Shown piece after piece: positions 1-13,200 of a stretch of 64,000 nt of DNA. Below the pieces are notes generated by a model. That model saw only the letters and a list, made by a program, of their open reading frames with translations. It was not told the DNA's origin and ran no database searches. Position 1 is the stretch's first letter, and every line of letters begins with the position of its first letter. The DNA is from Echinarachnius parma (Eukaryota > Echinodermata > Echinoidea > Clypeasteroida > Echinarachniidae), in NCBI GenBank assembly GCA_037951105.1, contig JBAMJV010002103.1, positions 110,530 to 174,529 of the forward strand, in the 5' to 3' direction. Made by a program: the position numbers and the translations under genes.

Positions 1-1207
1 ATATAATAGAGAATGCATAGATGAAATGATTATATTAATTAATGTGGCTCATACTTATATGGATTTACTCATACTCGTACTTATTTAGATCGCTTTTGCG
101 AGCATTTTAAAACAAGTACAATAAATGATGATTTTGAATTGATTATTTAGCGAACTTGTTAATGTAAATATACAAATGTCATCACAAGAATATGAAAGTG
201 TGTAGTATTTTCTTTAAAATAAGACCCCAACCTCTAATATTGATCAAAGATAAGTCAAGATATCGGCGACAGAAGTGAGTTCATTAATATGCAAAATGTG
301 CGCACCGTGTGGTGTTCATGAATATCGTATGAGTACCAGGAAGCTGCCCCATGCAAGTTACTCTTTGACTGGTTACTACTATTTTTTAAAAATGTACAAA
401 AATTAATATTTCAGATCGTATAGGAACTTTTTATTAAAGCAACGCTCTACACTAACTTTTTCTACTTGCCCACTTGGGCAAGTAAAATCATGAATGTTCA
501 AATTTGACTTGCCCTTGATATAAAACCCAACAGAAGCAACGTGAAACAAAGGACAATTAATTGAGCTATAGTAGTTCGATCTGCTTCCTAAGGCAAAGTA
601 CTCACCTGTTTTGTAAATGAGATTTATGGCAAGAAGGCTCGACACTCGCACTGGCCCGCTGGCCCGGGGCCAGTGAAATTGCGCTTGGGGCCAGCAAAAT
701 GTATAAAAGTCATATTTTGGTGGCCCGATCGGGCAAGCAGATTTGCAACCCGACATTGACAAACTGAAAAAATCTTATTTTCTTTTATGTCATGCTTCAT
801 CTGTAATCATACATTTGATATTAGGAAAGAGTGATATTTTGAATAGTAAAAAGCTTACTCATGAAATACAATTTTGGGGCCAGTAAATTTTCTTTCGGGC
901 CACCAGAATAGGGGAAGAAACAATTTCACTGGCCCGACCGGGCCACTGACTAAAAAGGTGAGTGTGGAGCCCTGTTTATGGGTAAGGAATTAAATGTTTC
1001 TTTTGTAGTTTGAATAGAAATATTTTGGCTGCCCAAACGTGCATCCTAACTAGACCAATGAATGACCTTTTACTTGCCTGACATCAACTGTTACTTGGCC
1101 CAGGCAATTGGGCAAGTACTAGTGTCAAGACCCAGATAATGCATGTTAAATGTTGCAGTCAGGCATTTTGTTTAAATGTAATTAAATATATTTGTTTCCC
1201 TAAACAG

Positions 1208-1295
1208 ATCGTGCTAAAGGTGTCGGAGGGTCCAACATGAGGGACCGCTCAACTATCAGGAGACTCAACATGTATCGGCAGGGCAAGGCGAAGAG
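1208..1295 (+). CDS. GNL2: GNL2 window exon 1
   Basis: Preceded by ...taaacag and followed by gtatgc. Begins with two bases of a split codon. Encodes [20 protein letters not shown] followed by MYRQGKAK, the conserved N-terminal NGP1 block. The upstream exon with the start codon was not found in 1-1207, which holds only repeats. Confidence 0.95.
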
Positions 1296-4200
1296 GTATG
1301 CTATATAGCCAAGCCTCCACACTAACTTTTTTCTCTACTGGCCCATTCGGGCAAGTAAAATCACAACTTTTCTAATTTAACTTGCCCAATTTAACTTGCC
1401 CAGACAGAAAATATAAATGCACACTTTTTTAAAGATAATATCTTTACGTAAGAAATTACATTATCCTCTCATAGTTGACGAATAATTTAGGCGCCCGATT
1501 GGGCAATCAAACTAAGGCATTCATGAAATTTTACTTGCCCCGGGCAACTGGACAAATGCTAGTGACGAGCCTTGCTATAGCAGAGAATAGACATTACAAT
1601 TAAACCTGTCTTAGTGGCCACCTGCCTATAGTGGCCACCAAATGTGATTCCCTGTAGAGAAAAACAAATGTTTTGAAACCTTAGGTTATGAAACCATAGG
1701 AAAGTAGTCCATGAAATGCCAGAGAGAGCCCCCCCCCCCCCCCCCCCATATCATAAAAGGGCCCCCATTTATTTTTATATTAAAAACAAAACAAACAAAC
1801 ATCACTCTGAACAAAAAGTGCACACTTTACAGGATTGAATTCAAATAATTGAAGCCTTCAAGATTGTCAAAGTAGAAGGAAGCATCATGAAAAATGCATC
1901 ATAATTTAGCCACAAAGTTGCCACAAAATGAATCGATTATTGTACTCTTCTTTCTTTCAGGGATCGGAAGGGTAAAATAGTGAGGGCAGCACCATACCAA
2001 AATAGACTCAAGTCTGGATCAGTCGCCAGGGTGGAGCCCAACAGAAAATGGTTTGGTAAGTATTAGATCACAATGATTCCTGCTCTAGTGACCACCTGTA
2101 TATAAAGGCCATGTGTCTATTAACCTGTTCACTACGAGATTCTGAAATCCCTATAGACTTTGTACATAGCACACCTGGTTCCCGTAAGCAACAGGTTAAG
2201 ACCACTTATTTTGAATCCCAATGAAGAAGTTTGCATGTAAATGAATCCTAACCTATACCCTAACTGTAACCCTTAAAATTACTACTTTTTGGGGTGCTTT
2301 AGGTGGTCTTTTGCTCTTATCAAAGGTATCAATCTATATTAAAGGGGTCCAAATCCACAAAACTTTATCCACAAAACTTCATTATTTATTTTATTTGGTT
2401 CTCTCATACCTTGTTGTATTTGTATTACCAATAGAAGCATGGAACAGGTTTTGGTTTTTTGTATTTCCCTTTCGTTAGAAAGATATTTACGATTGAAGTG
2501 CTCAGATTTTTAACTGTCCACTGGATAGTCATAACTGTGTACAAAGTCAGTGCAATGAGTTTAAATTTGCAAAAACCACTTTGCACTCTTTCTCTCTCTC
2601 GTTCTTTAGGAAACACAAGGGTGGTATCCCAGAATGCCCTGCAGACGTTTCAGGAAGAGTTGGGGAAAGTGATCCGAGACCCCTACCAGGTCGTCATGAA
2701 ACAAACCAAGCTGCCGATCACTCTACTACAGGAAAAAGCAAAGGTACCGTCAATCTGTTGTATATTGCACCTTCTTTGTTGCTTGTTACCTAACTGTCCC
2801 TTTGTGTAAACCCCCAAGACCCAGCCAAGTTTGATTGGCCACACAGTCATTTTTGTCTCTGCCTCGATATGGTTGTTTTAATTGTTTTGTGTCTCCATCT
2901 CCCTTTCCAGCTGTCTGTATATATATGTCCAGGGGGTGTATACTGAAAACGATTTTAAGTTAAAATTTATTGTATCTACATCACTAAAATATTACACTGT
3001 ACTTAAGGAATAGCGATTTGCTAAAATATATTTTAGTGACGTAGATATGTCGTAGATAAAATAAAATTTAACTTCAGACTACACCCCCTGGTTTCCTGTT
3101 GCAGAAAGACTTGCAATCGATTGTAAAGTTGCAATTAATTGCAAGTCAGAAAATGTGCGCATTTGAACCAATCAGAAGTGCGCATTTGGTCACATGATCG
3201 GACTTACAATCGATTGCTCTCTTTCTGATCTCTGATCTTTTGATCTCTTTCTGTAAAGGGGACATGTGTCTTTATAGTGTATGGCCCGGATTCACAAAGG
3301 AGGTTTGTACAAACCACGGTTTATCCATGGTCTACATCTATGGAGTGCTGCTCGTATACAAGTAAAACAATTAATAATTTCTAATGATATGACTGTTAGT
3401 GCTTGATAACCAGCAAATTTCACCATGTGAGAAGACAAACATTTATTTGGTGCATTTTGTAAATGTGTACCATCAACATTGTTAACAAGTGAGGAGTTTA
3501 CATTCTTTCTCCATCAGTTTACAAATGGCACTCCATAGATGTAGACCATGGATAAACCATGGTTTGTACAAACCTCCTACAAACCTGCTTTGTGAATCCG
3601 GGCCGATGGGTCTACATGCTATTTTGGTTAGTTTACCTCTGAAGAAGATCCTGCTGGTATTGAAAGCTCAGGCTCTCCATAGACTCTCATGTAATTATTT
3701 ATCATCCAGGGCCCAAATTCATTATAGCACACCAGCTTTAGTTCAATTCTAAGTCTGTTTATTTACATTGGGCTAAGTATGCTACAAGAGATAAGATAGT
3801 GATGACATGAAACAGACCAAGCTGCCTATCTCTCTATCACTTTTTTCCAAAGCATTTTCAAGTGTTTTACTTCATTTCTTTCACCTCCAGTACAATCGTG
3901 TGCATCTGCTGGACACAGAATCCTTTGGCTCAACATTCGGCCCTAAGAAGCAGCGCAAGCGGCCCAAGATCAAAGTTGCAGACGTTGAGGTTAGTAAAAG
4001 AAGAAAGTGCGGAGGGCCCAGGGCAATTTATAATAATAACTCTATATTTACAACCTGCAAACATCCATCAGCAGACACTCGTGGCACACAATTATCAATA
4101 ATGGGGTGTGTTTCACAATGATCCCAAGTCGAATTGTATGTTTAAAAAATGTTTAAAGGGATAGTTGAGTTTTGGTAGAGAGGGCGCTAGACTACTTTTT

Positions 4201-7200
4201 TGTGTTTGAGGTAATGAAAAACTGAGTGTAAAATTTGAAAGAGCATAATATTTAAATAATAAAATCATCTTTGTTTGATCAAAATCGGTTCAGAGACGGC
4301 TGAAATATCCATAAGTATAACAATTTGTAATAAACCTGGGGCCCCGGGTTTATTAGAGAATTTTGATCCAGCCGTTACAAATTTTAAAAAATGCTTCCTC
4401 TTTTCAAAAAGTTACAAAATAGGTATTTAAATAGTTGTTGGTTATTTCTCTATCTAATCACTATTTCAACAAAGCATCACATGCACAATATTTTATTCAA
4501 AATGGTTGAAACCGATGAGTGTTTAGAGAGCGCCCTCTTACGTTTTAACGGCTCTTTTTGAATGATAACATGATCTTTACTACGTCATTTGTAATTTTGT
4601 GTTCCTTTCTAGTTATAACTATTAGTTTGTAATGTAATGATGCAGGTTTTCGTTACTAAAATTCAGTTTCACCAAAACTGTACTCTCCTTACCAGAACTC
4701 AACTATCCCTTTAACAAGTTCTTTAAACAGGCCTACAATTGTTATACAAAGAATTAACATTTTCTTTTATCAAAGAGACTGTGGAATGTTGTGGAAAGTT
4801 TCAAATATTCGCATTTGGGCTCTTGAATGTTTAATTCCGGAGCTACAAATGGCTTTCCATAATTTTTAAGTCCAACTAAAGTGTTAAGTTCAACTTGGAA
4901 TCCTTGTGAAATACCCCCCAGTCATCTGGGCATGCTTCAGACCTGCACAATTATCTAGCCCGAATCCGAGATCAAAATTGCAGACGTCAATGTCAGTGAA
5001 AAAAAAAGAACAAAGGTTCAGGCAATGCTAGAAATTTAATTTTGTCCTTGTGGCCTAGTTGGACAAGTAAACACCAGATTTTTGGCCCCAACCAAAGAAA
5101 CATTACATTATGTTGTATTTGGTTGCCCACTCAGGCAAGTATGATTTTGTATTGATGGAATTTTGGTGGCCTGAAGCTAAATTTGTTTGGCCCTGGGCCA
5201 GCGGGCCTATGCTCATTTTGAGCCCTGGCTCATGGCAATATACCCCCCCCCCCCTTCCGATTCCAAAAGAGCCTCTGCAAATTGTAAAAGAGCTCCTGTT
5301 ATTTCTTATAACACCCACCCCCCCCCCCCCCCCCCCCCATAATTTGACAAAACACTAACAAACAGAATAGGACATTTTTTTGATAAAATAAAGAAAAACA
5401 TAAGGTGTGCCTCCCAATCAGTCCGATCATGCTACACAACACTGAATTGCGCATTAAAGTGAGACCAGTAAAGTGTCTAACTCCACGAAAATTACTTGGA
5501 GCTTCCACATTTCTCTTCTACCGTGTTGTTTGGCTTATGGTAAGAGAAGAATAAAATAGGGTTAGATTTGTTAAAATGCCCCTTTAGTATGACGATATCT
5601 ATCATTGATAATCATTCAGCTCAAGAGCGTTAATGAACAAGTCATAAACCTCATACACGTTATACAGTAATTCGTTGTAAAATTTGACGCAAATTTTCGC
5701 TTTTTTAACTAGGAAAGCAGTGGGTTTTTTTCAATGAAACTTTCACACATCATTCAGACATATCTTGCAATGATTTGGGTATAGGATTCAAGTCTCAAAT
5801 GTAATTTTGGGCAATATCTGACACTTTACAGGTGCACCTTTAATTCTTGATTCCATTTGATTTGTTTACAGTCTCTCATGAAGTCCGTGGAGGAGTCTGC
5901 CGATAAGTACGATGAGGAGAAGGACAAGGATCTGGTGGTCGAAGACGACGGTGTGCGAGATGAAGTCAAGGACTGGATCTTCTCAGCCGGACAGTCAAAG
6001 AGAATTCAGAATGAACTTTTTAAGGTTAATACTAAATGTTAATTACTAAATGCAATGCTAACAATTATGATTGAGAGACTCCCACATTGCCACCCTAAAT
6101 CATTTTCGACAGTTTTAGACTTGAAAATCGTACAAATTTTTCACAACACACGCAAAAACAAATTTTATGCGGGGTGCCGATATTAAAACAGTGCCGATGT
6201 GTAGTACCTCTACCATACTCTTTTTGCCTTGTGGCCCAGTAGCAAGATTGTTCACATTTTAGTGGCCCAAAACTGGTGGCTTCAAACAAAGAAAAACATT
6301 TGCAATTCTATTACATTTGGTTGCCCATTTAGGCCAGTGCAATTTAGCATTAATGAAGTGTGGTGCCCCAAAGCTATTTTGTAGTGACCCCCCCCCCCCC
6401 CCCCCCCCCCACCCCCGCTGGCCAGCGAGCCTGTGCTAACATTGATACTTATAATCATATGGTGAACTATTCAATGAATAATTGTACACTTTATATATGC
6501 ATTCACAATACACACATTTAGGTTTAAATAGCTTCTGACTAGCACAAGCATTCAAAAGGGGCACTAGAAGTACCCCCATTAAAAAAAAGAGCTTCGTAGC
6601 TAACTGGTTGGAACACTGGTCTTGCAATATATATCATTGCTTATTTAATAATTCTGAATGTTTAGAAAATAATAGGATTCAAAATCATAATTATCAGTCT
6701 TTGGAGGTCATAACTCGTACACTCACATTCAAATACAATTCTAATGACTGTGCCGTTTTGAAAGTTTATTTGTCATTCTCGTACTCTCTCCATCATTAAA
6801 CTGTTGTTGCCTCTATTCCCCCAGGTCATTGATTCATCAGACGTTCTAGTCCAGGTCCTGGATGCCCGAGACCCGATAGGGACCAGGTCTAAATACATTG
6901 AGAACTACTTGAAGAAGGAGAAGCCACACAAACACCTCATCTTTGTGCTCAACAAAGTCGATTTGGTTCCAACTTGGGCCACTGTAAGTCCCACATATGT
7001 ATTCTGATGTAGGGTAGAATCTTTGCTCAAACCTGTGCCTTGGTCTGTTAATTCAATTCAATTTAGTTCATTTGGCAAAATATGAAGAAGAAAAAACTTT
7101 ACAATATCTATGTAAGCTGCATAAATAACAGTATCATATTAATCATGTATTTTAATGTGTATATTAGTTGTTTTCTTATAAAACTACTTAAATACTCAGT

Positions 7201-10200
7201 TGCACAATTATAATGCTTGTAACAAGTAAAATCTTTATCATAATATAAATTTGTCTTTGTTTGATCTCAGAAACGCTGGGTTGCCATCTTGTCACATGAC
7301 TACCCCACCCTGGCCTTCCACGCCAGCCTCAAGAACCCGTTTGGAAAGGGCGCCCTCATACAACTACTCAGGCAGTTTGGAAAGGTATGTAACAATAATA
7401 ATGATAACATTTATAATAGTAATTCAAAAGATAACAATGAAGATATCAACGATGATGATGGCATCAATAACAGTGATTAAACAGTGGTAATGGCAAAAAT
7501 GCAAAATTGATAGCTTCTGTAACTGCAGCAGTATTGTGTTGGATGATGGTGGTGTTGGTAATGACGATGACAATAACATTAGTTAGATTGGATACCTCAA
7601 TCTGTAAAGAGCTTTACGGTAAACACACTTCTTGGTTTTATTACTGATTTAATTTAACAGCTCCACATAGACAAGAAAGCAGATCAGCATAGGTTTCATT
7701 GGCTACCCCAATGTCGGCAAGAGCTCCATTATCAACACTCTCGGATCAAAGACATTCTGCAATTTATTTTCCCTTATAATTATATTAAATTCATTGAAAG
7801 TTTGCATTATAGTTTTCTCCATTGTATTATTAATTTCAATTTTGCAGCTGCACATAGACAAGAAGCAGATTAGCATAGGTTTCATTGGCTACCCCAATGT
7901 CGGAAAGAGCTCCATTATCAACACACTCAGGGCCAAGAAGGTCTGCAACGTCGCTCCCATCGCTGGCGAGACAAAAGTAAGTTGCTGCATCTCAGTTAAT
8001 TTTACACACATTTTTGTATTTATTTATTTATTTATTTCCACAAATGGGTTAGAGATGACCTATTCAGCAGAAGCTGATTTTAAAAGGGGTCCCATACAAT
8101 ACAATTCCCAAAATTGAAATACATATAATTAGTACAAACAATACATATTGATTAAATATGATAAAAACAAAACACAAAAAACATAATGATTTACATTTTG
8201 TTGGAGAGGGGATGGGTCTGTCTTTAAGTCAGAATAATTTTAATGCCAGAATTTAACATAAGTGTAAATGATTGGTGATCACGAATTGTTTCTATGACAG
8301 TTACCTCTCAAGAAATAGCCTGTATTAAGGCCCTGTTTACTTTGAAATCCAAGGATGAACTAATAATTTTACATATAAATTTACTACCATGACTCTGTTT
8401 TCAGGCCCTCGATGTGTAGCTCTTTGGCATCGCTATCTGTTTTTTGCACTATATACATTGCATTTTTAGTATTATTGCTAATTTGTTTGTCCAGTCAATC
8501 TACTAGTATATTGTTCTCTATTTATTTTGCTTTATTCTCTTCATTTCCCTGTGTATAGGTATGGCAGTACATCACATTGATGAGGCGAATTTTCCTGATT
8601 GATTGTCCTGGAGTCGTCTACCCGACGGGAGAAACAGAGGCAGAGACTGTCCTTAAAGGAGTGGTGAGTTTCATTTTAAAACTAGATATTTATTAATATC
8701 TCTATATTTATGCTTAAATGCTGAAATATCCCATTTCAGTTTTAAATGTCTTTTAAATGTCCTATTTCAATTTTAAATTTTGATTTCCAATTTCAGTTCC
8801 ATTTCTATTTCTAATTTCCAATTTCTAATTTCAATTTTGATTTCCAATGTCTTGTTTCTAATTTCATTTTCAATTTCCATTTTTCAAATTCAAATTTCAA
8901 ATTTACATATTCCAATTTTGTAGGTGAGAATTGAGAATGTGAAGACACCAGAGAACTATATTCCCGAGGTTCTCCAGAGGGTGCTACCAGATTATATTTT
9001 CTATTTCCATTTTCATTTTCCATTTCCAATTCCCAAATTTACATTTTTTCAATGTTCTAGGTGAGAATTGAGAATTACATCACTGAGGTCCTCTGTAGGG
9101 TGTGTCCAGATTACATCCAGAAAACTGACAAAGTCACGTAATGGGTGGACTACATCGACTTCCTAGAGAACTGTATTTTAATTTCAAATTTAAATTTGAC
9201 ATTTTCCAATTTTTTTGGGGTGAGAATTGAGAATGTGAAAACGCCAGAGGATAAAATCACTGAGGTCCTCCATAGGGGACCAGATTACTCGCAGAGTCAC
9301 CGAATTGGTGGAATTCATTGACTTCTGGAGAAACTTGCGCAGAGGACCGCATTTAATTTCCAATTTTAGTAACATTTTCAATTTTGTTCAAATTTCTAGG
9401 TGAGAATTGAGAATGTGAAGACACCAGAGGATTACATCCCCGAGGTTCTCCGTAGGGTGCGTCCAGATTACATCCAGAAAACTTACAGAGTCACGGAATG
9501 GGTGGACTACATCGACTTCCTGGAGAAACTTGCGCAGAGAACCGGCAAGCTGGTCAAGGTAGGTGCACATTTAAAGTAGTGATTTTTAGGTGATTTAGTG
9601 ATTGGCAGAGCACATGCTCTCGGATCAGTGGGATCCTGAGTTTAAAACCAGTATATGCCCATATTGTTTGTCCATCAGTAAGACAATTAATCCGTCATCA
9701 TCATTTGGTATCATCACACAACTTCCTGCCAATGGCGGGCAAATCTGAGCACTTCGTCGTTGGCCTGTGCCAGATCTCCGATTGTGCACATTCCATACAT
9801 GTACCAGATCACAACTAATCAGGTGGTCCATGGTCTGAGGGCCTTGATTAATCCATCATTGCTGCTCTGTACCTAGTTGTCTGTAAGGACCTGTTATGAG
9901 TGGAACGTGAACAAAACTGTTAAAGGGATCTAGTAACTTTGTTGACATGTGCAAAAAGTGATGAAGGGTTGATGCAATGTATGTTGTTGTTATCTCATAT
10001 GTCCACAGGGTATTGTGTGAAAATTTCAAGTCAAATGGACATTGCATGGCCAGGTAATGAGCGAAAATGCAAAGTGATATTCAGTAACTCACTGCGCTCA
10101 CTTTGTACACGGAAGAAAAACTCCGGGGGAGTTTTTCTTATCTGAATACTTTGATCGTACATATCTTTGTAACGAAAGGGAAATTTGAAAAACCGAAAAC

Positions 10201-13200
10201 GGTCCCATGATTTTATTGTTAATACGAATACAACAAGGTATGAGGGAATCGCTAGAATAAAAATTTTATTTTGAGGATTTGGACAATGTTACCAAGTCTC
10301 TTTAACTGTTGAGTACGCCTACCATCGTTGTACTTTCATGAGATTTTACTTGCCTGACATAAATTTTCACTGGCCCTATGCAATCGGGCCAATGCTCATT
10401 TCAAGCCCAGTCATAGTAATGAGAAGGTTTAGATTCTACATCTGAGTCATAGATCTATGGGACTGATGTCTTTCATTTAATTGCAATTGTTTTGAGCTAT
10501 AGTGTTCTTTGCATTTAAACAAATTGAATGATAATTACAAAAGATCTTTAATTTGTTTTCCCCCCATAGGGCGGTGAGCCTGACATCAGCACTGTATCCA
10601 AGATGGTGCTGAATGACTGGCAGAGAGGAAAGATTCCATTCTTTGTCAAACCACCAAACTGTGAAAAGGTAAGAAAAATTGTCATATTCTTACAAAGTGT
10701 TTAATGGTGATTGTGAAAGATGGGTACTTAGCTTTGAAAATTGCTTAAAGGGGACCACCAGGCAAAGAACAACACATTATTATATGTTTTGGTACCGTTT
10801 TGTGATATCAAATAGATACCCAACATTTTGCAAAAGGTTGTGTTATTCATAAACAAAGCAATTAATTTCCACCACGTACGGAACCACTGCTATTTCCTGG
10901 TTCCATACGGGCCAACCATTTGCGAGTGCGCCAATGCTATTCACGCGTACGTTTGTAGACAATAGATTCCCGGGCGATTCGTTCGCTCTGCACACACATC
11001 GCAATTCACGGCACGCATCGCAGTCTCGCAATTCAGACCGCATGAACGCATGCTTTAGAATGGTGATGCGTTTCCAATTATATATTGTTTTTCTGGAAAC
11101 ATATTTTTGTGAACTTGTTGATGGAATGGAATACTAAAGATGTTACCTTTAATAAGAATATTATTTTTGGGTGGTGGTACCCTTTAATTCATAAACAATG
11201 CAATTCATAGAATCCTGGATGATTCATTCACTCGGGGACAAAGGTAGTCTAAGTACATGCAGACCCATGAACGCATGCTTTAGAATGGTGATGCGTTTTC
11301 CAATTGTATATTTATTCTGGAAAAATATATTTCTGAACTTGTTGATGGAATGGACTACCATGTTACCTTTCATTATAAGAATATTATTTTGGGTGGTGGT
11401 ACCCTTTAAGGAGGGAAGTTTAACCTCACATCCAGTTATAATTGATTAGATAATGTATCTACCAGCCTGGTGTCCATGAACAGGAAAGTCAGAACATGAA
11501 TATAAACGTACTGTAAAAAGGGATTTTATGTTTGCATAGACTGTTTGTCAGATTGCTATTGTAAAATTATTTAGTTAATATGATTTGTAAAAGATGAAAA
11601 ATTAAACAAATCAAACGGATGGTTTTTAAATATTTGACATAGAATATTAATATGTCTGATATATTATTTGTCTTCGACAGGACTCTCGTGAAACAAGTGA
11701 AGCCAAGAAAGACACAAAGGCGGTAGAATCTGCTGCTACCAAGACCGATGCGGAAACCGGGAAAAAGAAGGCCGAAGTGAGAGGAGTGAAGCAGAATCTG
11801 AGTGAGGTTGCAGTCGGGCCAGAGTTTGCAGAAGAGGATCTCCAACCTTCTGACGCCGACGACGATGATGATAATGTTGCGGAGAACAGTATGGAAAGTG
11901 CTGTTGGTGATGATGAAGAGGAGGACGATGCTGAGGAGATGGAAAAGACTCCTGCAAAGGACGACGATGTCAATGATGAAGAGGAGGGCATGGAAGGTGA
12001 TGAAAAGAAGATCGCAGACGATAGGAGGAACAGTGAGAAAAAGAAGAATGCTAAAAATGCGTCATCTTCGCAATCGCCAACTACGAAAAGGACTAGGAGG
12101 GACAAATTAGCACCGGGCATCTCGTTTGGAGCGAACGTCTTCCTGAACACAAAGAACAAGAAGCTTCTTGCAAAGGCGGTGAAGGAAAAGAAGAGAGAAG
12201 CTGCGCAGAAAAGGGAAGCTGAGAGCGAGGAGACAAAGAGCAAACCAACTGCAAAGAAAGGTATTATTCTATTTACTCTGCATAAAATGTATCCATTATG
12301 GTAAGCAGATTATCTAAAGCGACCAACACCCCCAAAATAGTTATTTAATATGTAGGAGACGTTAGTTTTAGCCAGGGTTTAAAAAAGGCTAGTCCAGGTC
12401 ACCACAGATTAGCTTTGGGCTATCAAAATTGCATTCATGCCCCATTTTACATACCTGACTGGGCAACCAAATGTAGAAATTATACATTTTGAATATCTGT
12501 GCTTAGTCTAATGGATACTAATGGATACCTTTAATTAATTTAAAAAAAAGGTTTACATAATTACCATAGAAATATCTGTTGAGATCTTAAAATACTTTTT
12601 GCTCATGTAATCATGAGGAATTGTTTAGGAGTGGGCTTAATGTTTGTGTTGTTTTTATATGATCAAGACGATTAACACTTTTATGAAGAGCCACATCCTC
12701 TAAAGCCCACCGCAAACTAGACGATCCGAGTCCGATCCAACGAACAACTGAGTATCTGAACTAATGTCATGCGCGCGTATTACATGGATGGAGTATTGTT
12801 CAGATACTGAATCGTTCGTCGAATCGGGTCGGATCGTGTATTGTGCGGTGGGCTTTAGGCGCTTGCAAATTACTGTCCAATTAGAACCAGTGAAGAAGCT
12901 GATGCAGGCGGTATACTATAAGAGATACTTAGTAGCAGGTTGTCGAAGAAGATCAAGAATTCTGAACCTCAGAATAGCTTTCTAGATTGATGTCACATTT
13001 GGAGTGCTGGATAAGTAAGATTTCTAAACTAAATTAATAATGTCTGCTCTTTTATCTATAGGTAAATCGGCGCTTGGAAATTACTGCCCGTTGGGAAGCA
13101 GTGACGAGGATGACGTCGGAGATATGAAGAGGAAAAGGAAGAGGTACTTTGAGGAAGAGACGGCCGGCAAGAAGAAAATGACATCAAGACAGGTAATAAA

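Noticed and set aside
11647-12243. 198-codon open frame on the minus strand, Ser/Phe-rich
   Set aside because: It is the antisense of the charged GNL2 exon 12; Ser/Phe runs are the complement of Asp/Glu/Lys codon runs.
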